In this document: piece after piece, positions 39,664-48,662 of the stretch
How positions within the stretch are numbered: position 1 is the stretch's first letter
How the letters are laid out: the number at the start of each line of letters is the position of its first letter
NCBI RefSeq assembly: GCF_024500045.1
Contig: NZ_JTEO01000002.1
Location: 124,001-188,000 of the forward strand
DNA: 64,000 nucleotides
From: Methanolobus chelungpuianus
GTDB taxonomy: Archaea > Halobacteriota > Methanosarcinia > Methanosarcinales > Methanosarcinaceae
Direction: 5' to 3'
Position numbers and translations under genes: made by a program
The notes under the pieces: model-generated
Seen by the model: only the letters and a program-made list of their open reading frames with translations
What the model was told of the DNA's origin: nothing
Databases searched by the model: none

Positions 39664-39704
39664 GTCTGATATCGAAAGATTGTCAATGTACCGACTGCCT
39701 GTTC

Positions 39705-39914
39705 TCAGTCCACGACCTTGTATCCGGCTTTTGTGACTGCGGATTGTATGGCTGCTGAGTCGGTGATGGCAGGATCATAGGATACTTCGGCCTGCTTGCT
39801 TCCAAGATTGACACTCACATCCTGTACTCCCTTTACATTCCGGATCGCTTTCTCCACTGTCATCTGGCAATGTCCGCACATCATTCCTTCGATCTTGATC
39901 GTCTCTTGCTTCAT
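39705..39914 (-). CDS. copZ: Copper chaperone (HMA domain)
   Basis: 69 residues from the ATG at 39914 with GGGAG upstream. The metal motif GMMCGHC near residue 10 and the ferredoxin-like fold ending [11 protein letters not shown] are those of CopZ/Atx1. It delivers Cu(I) to CopA, encoded next. A TATA-like GGTTATAAAG lies near 39950 on the minus strand. An imperfect dyad (TTAAC-N10-GTTAA, 39980-39999) lies upstream of it. Confidence 0.93.
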   Translation of the reverse strand: MKQETIKIEGMMCGHCQMTVEKAIRNVKGVQDVSVNLGSKQAEVSYDPAITDSAAIQSAVTKAGYKVVD

Positions 39915-40010
39915 GGCATAGCTCCCGTTTGATATATTCTTCACATTAGTCTTTATAACCTCATGCTATTAAGGGTTTCTTAACAGTTAACAGCGTTAAA
40001 GGGTGTAATA

Positions 40011-41036
40011 TCAGATAACCTTCACTCTCTCCTGAATAGCGCTTCTCCATTGAGCGGCATCGTCCACTTCAAAAGAGTATTTCCTGACTCCGTCGGAGGA
40101 TGCGGAGACCAGTATCCTGTCCTTTTTGAAGAGTCCCCCTCCGGCTTCAACGGATATTATCTTCGTCAGGGGTATATCTTCCACCTGCCCCTTATCAATG
40201 TCTATCTGCGCCAGCCTCCTGTTGGTCAGGATAAACAGTGAGGAATTTTTCCGCGAGGACTTCAGGAGGTGTTCCCCGCGCACGTATTCAGGCCTGAGGC
40301 TATCAAGGAGTTCCAGTATCCTGTCCTTTCTCTTTACGGACAGAGGATATACTTTCAGGCGTTTCTGTCCGGCGATAAGGAACAGAAGCTGTTGCTCTGT
40401 ATGTACGCCTGTCAGGTCCTTCAGCTCGATACGCAGTTCCACATTCTCTTTTCTGGAAAGCAGGCCGGATTCCTTTTTAAAGAAAATGTTCCTGCTTGTG
40501 ATAAGCATGGACATCCTCTCCCGGCCAAAGCTCACGGATTCTTCAGCAAGCAGTTCCTCGCCTCGTCTCATGATAGTGGAAGTGTCCTGTCCGGCTGCAT
40601 CCTCACGGGTCCCGGCCCCGACGACCTGGGATTGCTTATTTTCCCCTGGCAGGTAATGGTTTAGCATCTCAGCCAGGAGGTTCCCGTCAACCAGCTTTAC
40701 GTTATGCTCGGCAGCCTCTTCCTGTCCCTCTTTTGTGAAACAGGAAGTTGTCACGATGATGACCCCATCCACCCGGTCCCTGTATCTAAGGCTGCTGTAC
40801 TCCCTGACAGCTTTGACGCCTACAGGCTCGTTGTATCTCTTTGCCTGCACTATCCATGAGTGAGATAGTCCGAAGTTCAGTATCCTTACTATGAGGTCAA
40901 TGCCCCTGTCATGGGAATACTGTGTCTCTTCCACCGCGTAGCCCATCCTCCTGAAAAGCTGTGCCAGGAGCTTTTCAAAATCATAGGGCTCGATCTGTTG
41001 TAACTGTGCAAGCGACCATCTGTCCAGTGTGCTCAT
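40011..41036 (-). CDS. Mrr-type restriction-endonuclease domain fused to PH-like domains
   Basis: 341 residues. Residues 15-130 form a PD-(D/E)xK nuclease of the Mrr type: FEKLLAQLFRRMGY, Asp47 in HDRGIDLIV, and the QxK of WIVQAKRYNEP (Gln64, Lys66). A short linker leads to two beta-rich repeats that look like bacterial PH/GRAM domains (SMLITSRNIFFKKE...LKDLTGVHTEQ and SSLFILTNRRLAQIDIDKG...IPLTKIISVEA). No helicase or methyltransferase is adjacent. The start overlaps the stop of the tiny zinc-ribbon gene. Possible role in defence or in DNA repair at membranes. Confidence 0.85.
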   Translation of the reverse strand: MSTLDRWSLAQLQQIEPYDFEKLLAQLFRRMGYAVEETQYSHDRGIDLIVRILNFGLSHSWIVQAKRYNEPVGVKAVREYSSLRYRDRVDGVIIVTTSCFTKEGQEEAAEHNVKLVDGNLLAEMLNHYLPGENKQSQVVGAGTREDAAGQDTSTIMRRGEELLAEESVSFGRERMSMLITSRNIFFKKESGLLSRKENVELRIELKDLTGVHTEQQLLFLIAGQKRLKVYPLSVKRKDRILELLDSLRPEYVRGEHLLKSSRKNSSLFILTNRRLAQIDIDKGQVEDIPLTKIISVEAGGGLFKKDRILVSASSDGVRKYSFEVDDAAQWRSAIQERVKVI

Positions 41037-41206
41037 TCATCCACCGTATATGATAAGCCGCATTCAGGGCAAAAATAAGTGAATGACCTCGCCCCGCTCC
41101 TTGCTATACTGACAGTTCTCCGCATCCATGTGCCGCAAGTGATACACTTCTGGTCAAAGATTGTCCTGTCATTATCAGGACTGTTTTTTGCCTTCCTGCC
41201 TGCCAT
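41033..41206 (-). CDS. Small zinc-ribbon protein coupled to the Mrr-PH gene
   Basis: 57 residues from the ATG at 41206. Two cysteine pairs, CITCGTW and CPECGLSY, form a zinc ribbon, with a basic Arg/Ser-rich segment between. The stop codon overlaps the next start as ATGA. A minus-strand TATA (TTTATATAAA) near 41240 places the transcript start about 20 nt before this ATG. The strict coupling suggests that it works with the nuclease, perhaps in nucleic-acid binding. Confidence 0.75.
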   Translation of the reverse strand: MAGRKAKNSPDNDRTIFDQKCITCGTWMRRTVSIARSGARSFTYFCPECGLSYTVDE

Positions 41207-41410
41207 TGTTATCAGCCACAGAGATCGATGGTTTGACATTTATATAAATTATCTATTACATATTATTATGGTTATGTGTGTTTATCGCACAACCATGCAA
41301 AACTTTAAGTTATCAAAGCATGTAACTACATACAGAAAAATATCAGCGCCTGGACAGCAGTGCTCTTACTTCCCGACCAGCCGTCCGGTTCTGTAGAGGC
41401 AGGTAAGCTA

Positions 41411-41803
41411 ATGGATGAGATTGATATGATAAGGCAGAGAAAAATGGAAGGTCTGAAGAAGGAGCTTGAGAAGCGCGAATATCCTGCAGAGCCTCTGGAG
41501 GTCACAGATGCTGCATTTGATGAGTTTACCGCCAGGCATACGCTGGTCGTCGTGGACTGCTGGGCCCAGTGGTGCGGTCCGTGTCGCATGCTTTCACCCG
41601 TTATCGATGAACTTGCAACGGAGCTCCGGGGAAAGGTTATCTTCGGCAAGCTGAACGTGGATCATAACAAGGGAACTGCCATGAGATTTGCCATAACAAG
41701 CATTCCTGCACTCCTTGTCTTCAGGGACGGCAAGCTTGCGGACCGGATAGTAGGGGCAGTACCTAAACAGAAGATAATCCAGAGATTGCAGCCTTTGATG
41801 TGA
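41411..41803 (+). CDS. Thioredoxin with N-terminal helical extension
   Basis: 130 residues from the ATG at 41411 (AGGTAAGCTA upstream). About 35 charged helical residues precede a standard thioredoxin domain with the active site [10 protein letters not shown] and the cis-proline in [10 protein letters not shown]. It reduces protein disulfides. It is 9 nt ahead of the methanogenesis marker 14 gene, so the two are co-transcribed. Confidence 0.93.
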   Translation: MDEIDMIRQRKMEGLKKELEKREYPAEPLEVTDAAFDEFTARHTLVVVDCWAQWCGPCRMLSPVIDELATELRGKVIFGKLNVDHNKGTAMRFAITSIPALLVFRDGKLADRIVGAVPKQKIIQRLQPLM

Positions 41804-41812
41804 GGAGTAAAA

Positions 41813-43243
41813 ATGGGATTCAAACCACGAATTGCAGAAAGTCCGTCCGTACGCCTTATAGACCTCAAATCCAAACCTTATTTCATAGTGGCATCTGTAG
41901 AAGTAGGCAACACCACCACAAAATGCATACTCACCGCCACAAATCTTGAAGACGGCAAGACACGCCTTGTGACCAAGACCGTGAGCATGACAAGGGATGT
42001 CCGCCCTCCCAAGCCTGGAGAGGAGATATTCGGGCGGACCTTGAACGGTGTGGAACTTACACGCCAGTCCGTTGCCGAACTTGTAAGGGACACTCTCATT
42101 GGAGCCGTGAAACAGGCAAATCTTGACATCAAGGAAGATATCCACTTTGTTGTAAGGTCCACAGGTGTGGTAGCAGGCTTCGATACTCCTGACGAGGTGG
42201 GGGAATTCATCAAGGCCCTGGCCGATGGCTGCCTGATGGCCGGAGTACCGCCAAACAGGATGACTCCTCCCATGGGCATGGGCAATGTGCCCGAAAAGTT
42301 CCGCAAGCACACCAAGCTCGAGCAGGTGGTGTTCGACGGGGCCGTGGCCAGTGTGACTCCTCCCACTGGAGCTACAGGCGTTGAGATCGTGGCAAACGAG
42401 ATGGAAGGCGAACTGGCAACCGCAGGGATCAAGGAAGGTGCCAAGTGGGTGGATGTGGACTTCCGTAACCCTTGCATTTCCATCGACTTCGGCACTACTC
42501 TTGACGGCAGGGTAATCAGCCCAGACCTTCCTTATGCAAAGACCATTGGAAACTTCTGCGGCTTCGCAGGTGCAATCCCGGATGCCATTATCAAAGGTAC
42601 GGGGCTTGTGGACTCTAAAAAGGGAACTGCCCTTGATGTTGCAGACAAGACCTCAATGGATGCGCTCACTCTTAAACTGAAGGGCAAAGCCATAAAGGAA
42701 TATGCAGAAAGGATACACGAATACATACAGATAGAGAGGGTTCCCAAAGGACGTAAGCGATACGGCAGCGTCCCGGTCAACTCTGAGGCCGCTGACGCCA
42801 TAGGTGTGGTGCTTATCGGTTGCGATGTCGGCAACAACGGCACGGATATGGATAAACTCTCGGAGATCGGGGCTGAGATCTACAAAAAGCACAACCTCAA
42901 GGTACTCTTTGCAGTCATAGATGAGGTAATGGCGAAGGTTGTACAGCGCCTTGTGAAAGTGGCAAAGGATGAAGGCCTGGTGTATGAGGATACTGCCATC
43001 GGAATTACCGGCAGGGCCGGAATAACCGGTAATAAGCCGCGGCTAGTCCTTAAGTATCTGCACGAGCTCGGCATAAACCACAACATCGAAGAGAATGTCG
43101 TTTTTGTGGATGATGGTCTTGCGCGCGGTGCAGCCGTCATGGCAAGATGCATGAACTCCATGGGCACCCCGTTCAATCCGCTTGGCGGCCACAGGGGCGG
43201 AAAATGCATTCTTTCACAGCGTATTAAAATGCAAAAGAAATAG
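41813..43243 (+). CDS. Methanogenesis marker protein 14
   Basis: 476 residues. The ASKHA-type nucleotide-binding start ASVEVGNTTTKCILTATN, SIDFGTTLDGRV and VIGCDVGNNG-like LIGCDVGNNGTDMD are visible, as are GITGRAGITGNKPRL and the ending LGGHRGGKCILSQR. These match the methanogen-specific marker 14 family as I know it. Exact function is unknown. The ATPase fold suggests an activation role in methanogenesis. The preceding gene is a thioredoxin, which may point to redox-linked activation. GGAG is 5 nt before the ATG, and a perfect hairpin with a T-run follows the stop. Confidence 0.78.
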   Translation: MGFKPRIAESPSVRLIDLKSKPYFIVASVEVGNTTTKCILTATNLEDGKTRLVTKTVSMTRDVRPPKPGEEIFGRTLNGVELTRQSVAELVRDTLIGAVKQANLDIKEDIHFVVRSTGVVAGFDTPDEVGEFIKALADGCLMAGVPPNRMTPPMGMGNVPEKFRKHTKLEQVVFDGAVASVTPPTGATGVEIVANEMEGELATAGIKEGAKWVDVDFRNPCISIDFGTTLDGRVISPDLPYAKTIGNFCGFAGAIPDAIIKGTGLVDSKKGTALDVADKTSMDALTLKLKGKAIKEYAERIHEYIQIERVPKGRKRYGSVPVNSEAADAIGVVLIGCDVGNNGTDMDKLSEIGAEIYKKHNLKVLFAVIDEVMAKVVQRLVKVAKDEGLVYEDTAIGITGRAGITGNKPRLVLKYLHELGINHNIEENVVFVDDGLARGAAVMARCMNSMGTPFNPLGGHRGGKCILSQRIKMQKK

Positions 43244-43252
43244 GATGGTCAG

Positions 43253-43285
43253 GTGGCAGGTCATTCCTGCCACATTGGGATTTTT
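43253..43285 (+). terminator. Stem-loop with T-run after methanogenesis marker 14
   Basis: GTGGCAGG-TCATT-CCTGCCAC, a perfect 8-bp stem starting 10 nt after the stop codon, followed by ATTGGGATTTTT. Looks like an intrinsic terminator. Confidence 0.65.
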
Positions 43286-43337
43286 ACATCAGAATCAGAA
43301 TTGCTATACCTACTGGAAATGAATCTGCATGAGGTCC

Positions 43338-43430
43338 TCAGAACCTGTTCCTCTTTTCCTGCCTTCTCATTTCTTTCTCGAACTCGATTTCGTGCTTCTT
43401 CGTTGCTCTATCATGCTTGTTAGCTTTCAT
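43338..43430 (-). CDS. Possible 30-residue highly charged small protein
   Basis: ATG to TGA encodes MKANKHDRATKKHEIEFEKE followed by ten more mostly basic residues. More than half the residues are charged, and the helical pattern looks protein-like. GAGGTG lies 14 nt upstream, a little far. A T-rich TATA-like TTTTTATC lies near 43490. It stands alone between the marker 14 gene and polX. Could be chance; no homologue recognised. Confidence 0.3.
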   Translation of the reverse strand: MKANKHDRATKKHEIEFEKEMRRQEKRNRF

Positions 43431-43646
43431 ATTTTTCAAGATTGCACCTCATGGGACATGAAATGGACAAATATTCAACTACTTACAGATAAAAAACAGT
43501 CAAGAAAATAACAAATGGTTCTTTCCGGTCTCAACCTCATTCAGTTTTACTGAAACATGTTGGATAAATGAAAATTTAAGCTTTTTGTCGTTAGAATCGA
43601 TATAAAGTATATACTTTTTAACATCAGTATATATTTTATCTGAAAC
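43431..43646. other. AT-rich interval upstream of the small ORF and downstream of polX
   Basis: No gene recognised. Repeated TATATACT / AGTATATA runs (about 43600-43635) are low complexity. The 60-codon plus-strand frame at 43329-43511 shows no ribosome site. Confidence 0.35.
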
Positions 43647-45407
43647 TTATACCCTTAATATGGAGCATATGTCCTTCAGGCTGAGCGTGTTCACAACATC
43701 TTGAGGTTCAAGCCAGGCCCGGCGGGCAACATCGATCCCATATCTGATGTTCTCGAAATGTGCAAGTGAATGAGTATCAGTATCGATGGCAACCTTTACT
43801 CCCATTTCCTTTGCCATCCTTGCATGCATATCGTTTAAATCAAGTCTTGACGGTGAGGAATTTATCTCAAGCACCTTCTCATTGTCAAAAGCAGTCTGCA
43901 TGACCTTATCCATATCGACCTCGTAACCTGTGCGCTTCCCGAACTTCCTGCCTGTGGGGTGTGCAAGTATATCCACATGTTCGTTCTCAAGTGCAGCAAC
44001 TATGCGCTGCGTCATCTTTTCCCTATCCTGTTCCAGTCCTGCATGTACCGCCACCACGACGATATCAAGGCTCTCCAGCAGTTCACTGCTGTAATCAAGC
44101 CTGCCATCGGATCTGATATCGCACTCAGTACCCGAAAGCAGCCTGATACCATCGATCCTTTCGTTGACATCCTCTATCTCACGTATATGCTCCAGCAGTC
44201 TTTCCTCTGAAAGGCCGTTTGCAATCCCTGTGGAAGGAGAATGGTCGGTGATGGCGATGTACTCATACCCAAGCACCATGGCATGCATGGCGAGCTCTTC
44301 GATGCTGTTCCTGCCGTCACTCCACCGGGAATGGACATGAAGGTCTCCTCTGATATCCTTGCGTTCGATAAGCCTGGGAACCCTGCCGTTAAGGCCGGCC
44401 TCTATCTCGCCCCTGTCTTCCCTGATCTCGGGAGGCAGCCAGCCAAGCCCAAGAACCCTGTAGAGCTCGTTCTCCTTTGCAAGATATCCGGCCCCGCCTC
44501 CTGCAGTTCCATTTTCCGGGATCCTGCCTGCACAGATCAGCCCGTGTTCACTGACACTGTATCCCCTGCCACGTGCCAGTTCCTGCAGGCGGATGTTATG
44601 TTCCTTTGAGCCTGTGAGATACTGCATGAGCGGACCGCAACGGGCTTCAGGGCTCACGTACAGGTCTACCCTGATATTGCCTTCATATACAATGGCTGCA
44701 TGTGAGTACTCTCCCAGATCGTCCACACCTTCCAGCTCCCTTTCAGCTTTTTGCAGGTGCACGAATGAATCAATGGCTTTTTCAGGCTCCTCTGAAAGAG
44801 CGACGAGGTCGATATTGCCAACTGTCTCCTTTCTTCTTCGCAGGCTCCCGGCAATTGCAATTCTCTGAATGGAGGGACTGTTGTCCAGTTCCTCGATGAT
44901 CTGCTGTGCGATAATGCCGGCAGCAGTCAGTGAACTTCTCCTGAAATCACTGCTTTCCACCCGGCTTTTAGCTGCCCTGAGAAGCCTTTCTTCCTGTTTA
45001 GGCCCCAAGCGTGGCAGGCGGCGGATGCGATGTTCTTCCGCAGCCCGGATAAGGTCTTCAACAGACTCCACTCCCAGTCGCTCATGCAGGCTTCTTGCGG
45101 TTTTCGGACCGACGCCTGAGATATTCATGATCTCATGGATTCCCGGGGGGATCTCTGCTAGGATCTGCTCATATTCTTCAAAGGTTCCGGTGGTCAGCAT
45201 TTCCTCTATCTTGTCCTTGATCGCTTTTCCCACGCCGGGCACTGCAGGGAGCCGGCCTCTGCGATATATGTCGCTTAGTTCCTTTTCATAGGCCTTGACA
45301 CTCCTTGAGGCTTTCTCGTAAGCTGCGATCTTGTAGGGATTCTCTCCCCTGAACTCCAGCAGCTTTGCCATGTGGCCGAGAATGCCAGCTATCCCGGCAT
45401 TGTCCAT
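43647..45407 (-). CDS. polX: PolX-type protein: family X polymerase domain plus PHP phosphoesterase
   Basis: 586 residues from the ATG at 45407, where the family N-terminus begins (AGILGHMAKLLEFRGENPYK); the ATG at 45437 is an alternative. Helix-hairpin-helix repeats are LPAVPGVGKAI and NISGVGPKTA. The nucleotidyltransferase site reads GSLRRRKETVGNIDLV, with Asn where family X has the first catalytic Asp. The C-terminal PHP domain keeps its metal residues: DLHVHSRWSDG, AITDHSP, VVAVHAGLEQD, ILAHPTG and IDTDTHS. Base-excision gap filling and 3'-5' nuclease activity are known for the family. Here polymerase activity may be weak. Confidence 0.9.
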   Translation of the reverse strand: MDNAGIAGILGHMAKLLEFRGENPYKIAAYEKASRSVKAYEKELSDIYRRGRLPAVPGVGKAIKDKIEEMLTTGTFEEYEQILAEIPPGIHEIMNISGVGPKTARSLHERLGVESVEDLIRAAEEHRIRRLPRLGPKQEERLLRAAKSRVESSDFRRSSLTAAGIIAQQIIEELDNSPSIQRIAIAGSLRRRKETVGNIDLVALSEEPEKAIDSFVHLQKAERELEGVDDLGEYSHAAIVYEGNIRVDLYVSPEARCGPLMQYLTGSKEHNIRLQELARGRGYSVSEHGLICAGRIPENGTAGGGAGYLAKENELYRVLGLGWLPPEIREDRGEIEAGLNGRVPRLIERKDIRGDLHVHSRWSDGRNSIEELAMHAMVLGYEYIAITDHSPSTGIANGLSEERLLEHIREIEDVNERIDGIRLLSGTECDIRSDGRLDYSSELLESLDIVVVAVHAGLEQDREKMTQRIVAALENEHVDILAHPTGRKFGKRTGYEVDMDKVMQTAFDNEKVLEINSSPSRLDLNDMHARMAKEMGVKVAIDTDTHSLAHFENIRYGIDVARRAWLEPQDVVNTLSLKDICSILRV

Positions 45408-45441
45408 CACAGCAGGCCTCTCTTGAGTTTGCTGCATATCC

Positions 45442-46113
45442 TCACGCCCTTTTCTCTTTTGAGCCCAGGGCTTTTTCAACGGCATTCTTATGTATCTCCG
45501 CAGACCGGTGTATGCCTCCGAGTGTTCCCCTCACGGCTCTGCACGGGTATTGCTGTATCAGCAGGCCTGCCCTGGCAGGAGCCTCTTCTGTTTTTGTACC
45601 CACAAGTTCCTCAGCCATCCTCCAGGTGCTTCCGCAGGGCGCACCGCAGAGCACCCTCACATCAGAGACCCTGCCATCCAAGGTATCGATCTCAAGCACG
45701 GGCCTGGACAGTCTTGAGGAGAACTCGCGTATTGCAGGATTATCGGAGAGCGTGCAGCAGATATCTTCAACTTCTATATATATCCCGTATTTCTGTGATA
45801 TCTGATCAAGCTCCCTTAGAGGTGCTTTTGAAGCCCCTCCCGGGATTATGAGTCCCTTCACACCCTTCAGCGCTGCCTTATGTGCTATTGCTGCGGTGAG
45901 GTCCGGGTGGAGGGAGTAACTTATCATGATGTCCGACTCGAACACTGTATTATCCAGGGCAAGTTCTTCCAGGAACTCTCCCGGCTCATCAATGAAAGAG
46001 GGAAGTTTTTCCGGCACTGGTGCACGGACAACCTTCAGGTCCGTTCTTGCCAGCAGAGTCTCAACGAGCCTCATGCCGTATTTTCCTCTGGTGATCACTC
46101 CTATGGTCGTCAT
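45442..46113 (-). CDS. DUF166 family protein
   Basis: 223 residues. Opening TTIGVITRGKYGMRLVETL, then IPGGASKAPLRELDQI, conserved cysteines in VEDICCTL and VLCGAPCGSTW, and the ending YPCRAVRG. This pattern belongs to the archaeal DUF166 group, once linked to thymidylate synthase in a Methanothermobacter annotation. The biochemical role is not settled. The conserved cysteines suggest metal or Fe-S binding. It precedes polX by about 34 nt on the same strand. A thymidylate kinase gene lies just to the right on the other strand. Confidence 0.8.
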   Translation of the reverse strand: MTTIGVITRGKYGMRLVETLLARTDLKVVRAPVPEKLPSFIDEPGEFLEELALDNTVFESDIMISYSLHPDLTAAIAHKAALKGVKGLIIPGGASKAPLRELDQISQKYGIYIEVEDICCTLSDNPAIREFSSRLSRPVLEIDTLDGRVSDVRVLCGAPCGSTWRMAEELVGTKTEEAPARAGLLIQQYPCRAVRGTLGGIHRSAEIHKNAVEKALGSKEKRA

Positions 46114-46208
46114 GTATCTGTCCTTTTCAGGAAATGTGTATCCTTTCTTTATATGCTTTGGCAGAGATTTTTATATTAATCCTCTATATGTATATGGGAG
46201 GTAAGCTT

Positions 46209-46337
46209 ATGGATGACTATAACTCTTCAACCGTATACTTCAGATGCAATATATGTGACTTCCTTTTCCAGGAAGACCCGGAACGTTTCCCTGTAAGATG
46301 TTTCCAGTGCGGTTCCGAGAACGTATCACGTGCATGA
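46209..46337 (+). CDS. Small rubredoxin-like zinc-ribbon protein
   Basis: 42 residues: MDDYNSSTVYFRCNICDFLF, then a second pair CFQCG. CxxC-x14-CxxC is the spacing of small zinc ribbons. GGGAGGT is 7 nt before the ATG, and TTTTTATATTAA near 46170 is a good TATA box, so the gene has complete signals. It ends 48 nt before thymidylate kinase. Function unknown, possibly a nucleic-acid or electron-transfer accessory. Confidence 0.75.
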   Translation: MDDYNSSTVYFRCNICDFLFQEDPERFPVRCFQCGSENVSRA

Positions 46338-46385
46338 CCACTGGATGCAAATAGGCTAAATATTATCCCCTCTTTTTCATAGCAC

Positions 46386-46991
46386 ATGCCAGCAAAGGGA
46401 AAGCTCATAACTCTTGAAGGGATCGATGGCTCGGGTAAGTCCACCATTGCAAGGTCACTTGCTTCAAATCCTGAATTCAGTGATTTCGTATTTACCCGGG
46501 AGCCCACAGGGAGCTGGATAGGCGAAGCTGTGAACCGGGCTATCCACTCGGATACGGATCATCTTGCAGAGCTGTTCCTTTTTGTTGCAGACCATGCAGA
46601 GCATGTCTCCAAACTGATCCTGCCATCCCTGGAAAGCGGCAGGAATGTCATCTCAGACAGGTATTCTGCCAGCCGTTATGCATACCAGGGGATGACACTG
46701 CAGGACAGGTTCGGGGACTCGCTGCGCTGGATACAGGATATCCATAAAGGATGGACCGTAGTACCGGACCTGACAATACTTTTTGATATCGACCCTGATA
46801 TCGCTGTTGCAAGATGCGGGTCCAGGGGCGACAAGACAAAGTTCGAGAAGGTTACTTTCCTTGAAGGGGTCAGGAGCAATTACCTGCGTCTGGCAGATGA
46901 GAGCCCCTCCTCCTTCGTTGTGATTGATGCAAATAGAAGTGTTGAAGAAATCGGGTCTGATGTGGTGGGGATAATCTCCTCATTAGTATAA
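46386..46991 (+). CDS. tmk: Thymidylate kinase
   Basis: 201 residues. P-loop GIDGSGKST at 12-20, substrate motif TREPTGSWIG near 37, DRYSASRYAYQG near 85, and the LID arginines in RCGSRGDKTKFEK. It phosphorylates dTMP to dTDP. A TATA-like CTAAATATTA about 27 nt before the ATG and absence of a ribosome site indicate a leaderless mRNA. Confidence 0.95.
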   Translation: MPAKGKLITLEGIDGSGKSTIARSLASNPEFSDFVFTREPTGSWIGEAVNRAIHSDTDHLAELFLFVADHAEHVSKLILPSLESGRNVISDRYSASRYAYQGMTLQDRFGDSLRWIQDIHKGWTVVPDLTILFDIDPDIAVARCGSRGDKTKFEKVTFLEGVRSNYLRLADESPSSFVVIDANRSVEEIGSDVVGIISSLV

Positions 46992-47144
46992 CCTTCAGTT
47001 CAAGGCTCCCGCTGAGCATATCATATCACTTTACTTATTTTATCATTTACCACTTATTAATATTTTATGTAATTGAGGAATGTATATATAGCATCTGAGT
47101 AAGATATCTATTCAAGTCCGTTTATCGTGAGAGTGGGTGAGCGA

Positions 47145-48662
47145 TTGGATAGCACAGAACCAAGATTCTATCCCATGATTCTGCAGGATGCACCTATAGG
47201 AATATGTATCCTGGATAAGGATGATAATCTTGTTTTCTCCAATGAGAGGATGGGATCCATTTCTGGCCTGTTATCAGAATATGTGATCGGAAAGAATGTT
47301 TTTGAATCAATGCCAGAGTACCTGCTTGACGGGAAAGCAGGCTTCAGGCAGTTTTTTCTGGATACAAAGAGATCACTTCAGAGGTCTTTTCATGCGGAAG
47401 TGCCTATACTCATCCCTATGAAGGGTCTCAGCTACCAGTCGATATCCCTCGTGCCATTATTTGACGGGAACGGTAGTTATGATGGAATGGCCTGCTATTT
47501 TCAGGAGGTAAGTGACTATTGCCTCCGGGAAAAGGGTTTGCTTGAAAAGCTTTCAAGCATCAGCAGGCTTGAGTCAATATACTGGGAAGTTCCTGTGATT
47601 GTTTTCCTGTGGTCGCCGGAAAAAGGGTGGCCTGTTCGCTTTGTCTCGGAGAATGTCTCTTTGCTTGGCTATAGCAGGGAGGAGTTTCAGTCAGGGAACA
47701 AGCTCTATATTGACATCGTCCATCCGGAGGATCGGGACAAGCTTACCGAGGATGTGGCCCGGCTTTCCTGGGAAGGCGAGGAGTGCTTTTCCCATGAGTA
47801 CCGGCTGTTGAAAAAGTCGGGTGAATCGCTCTGGGTCAGTGAGCTTTCCCTGCTCCAGAAAGATCACCAGGGCCGGCCTTATCGCTTTGAGGGAATCGTC
47901 ATGGACATTTCCGACAAAAAGAGATACCAGCAGGAACTTGAGAGACACACCGCAGAACTGGAGCAGTTGAATGCATTAAAGGATCTGTTTTCAGACATTA
48001 TCAGGCATGACCTGCTCACACCCGCAGGTACCATAAGGGGCTATGTCGAGCTCCTGCAGGAGATGGAAACCGATCCGGACAAGCTTGCCATGCTCGGGGT
48101 GGTAGAGGACAGCACCGGGAGACTCATAGATCTCATTGAGAGTGCTTCCAGATACGAGAAACTGAACAGCATTGAGGAGATCGACTACTACTGTACTGAC
48201 CTTGTGGGCATCTTCAGGGGCATTCTGCTGGAGTTTTCCTCTTACGCAGAGGAGAGGAATATAAGGCTGGAATTGTTCTCGGAAGGTCCATGCTATTCAC
48301 ATGTAAACCCCCTGGTAAGCGAGGTGTTTGCGAATCTCCTGTCAAATGCCATAAAGTACAGCCCGGAGAACGAAAGCATAACCATCTCTTTCCGGGATAT
48401 GGGCGATCGCTTCAGGGTCATGGTCACTGACCGTGGGGATGGCATACCTGACGAGAACAAAGTGCTGGTCTTCAACCGTTTCAAGCGCCTCAGCAAGAAA
48501 GGGGTCAAAGGGACAGGTCTTGGACTTGCGATAGTAAAGCGGATTATGGAACTGCACGGCGGGGGGTACGGGGTAGAGGATAATCCAGAGGGTAAAGGTA
48601 GTGTTTTCTGGGTCACGTTCAGCAAAGCTGCCTGTAACCCGGACAACCCTAGAGTTCGTTAG
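47145..48662 (+). CDS. PAS-domain sensor histidine kinase (soluble)
   Basis: 505 residues from a TTG at 47145 that has GGGTGAG just upstream; a GTG at 47127 is in frame but lacks a site. Two PAS domains lie at about 10-130 and 145-265 (PIGICILDKDDNLVFSNE; VRFVSENVSLLGYSREEF). The phospho-acceptor histidine is in IIRHDLLTPAG near 287, the N box in NLLSNAIKYSP, G1 in DRGDGIP and G2 in GTGLGLAIVKRI. There are no membrane segments, so the signal is intracellular. No response regulator is adjacent. Confidence 0.92.
   Translation: MDSTEPRFYPMILQDAPIGICILDKDDNLVFSNERMGSISGLLSEYVIGKNVFESMPEYLLDGKAGFRQFFLDTKRSLQRSFHAEVPILIPMKGLSYQSISLVPLFDGNGSYDGMACYFQEVSDYCLREKGLLEKLSSISRLESIYWEVPVIVFLWSPEKGWPVRFVSENVSLLGYSREEFQSGNKLYIDIVHPEDRDKLTEDVARLSWEGEECFSHEYRLLKKSGESLWVSELSLLQKDHQGRPYRFEGIVMDISDKKRYQQELERHTAELEQLNALKDLFSDIIRHDLLTPAGTIRGYVELLQEMETDPDKLAMLGVVEDSTGRLIDLIESASRYEKLNSIEEIDYYCTDLVGIFRGILLEFSSYAEERNIRLELFSEGPCYSHVNPLVSEVFANLLSNAIKYSPENESITISFRDMGDRFRVMVTDRGDGIPDENKVLVFNRFKRLSKKGVKGTGLGLAIVKRIMELHGGGYGVEDNPEGKGSVFWVTFSKAACNPDNPRVR

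Noticed and set aside
39980-39999. TTAAC-N10-GTTAA dyad upstream of the copper chaperone gene as a copper-regulator operator
   Set aside because: Arms are only five bases in AT-rich DNA and no copper regulator gene is in the window; kept only as a remark.
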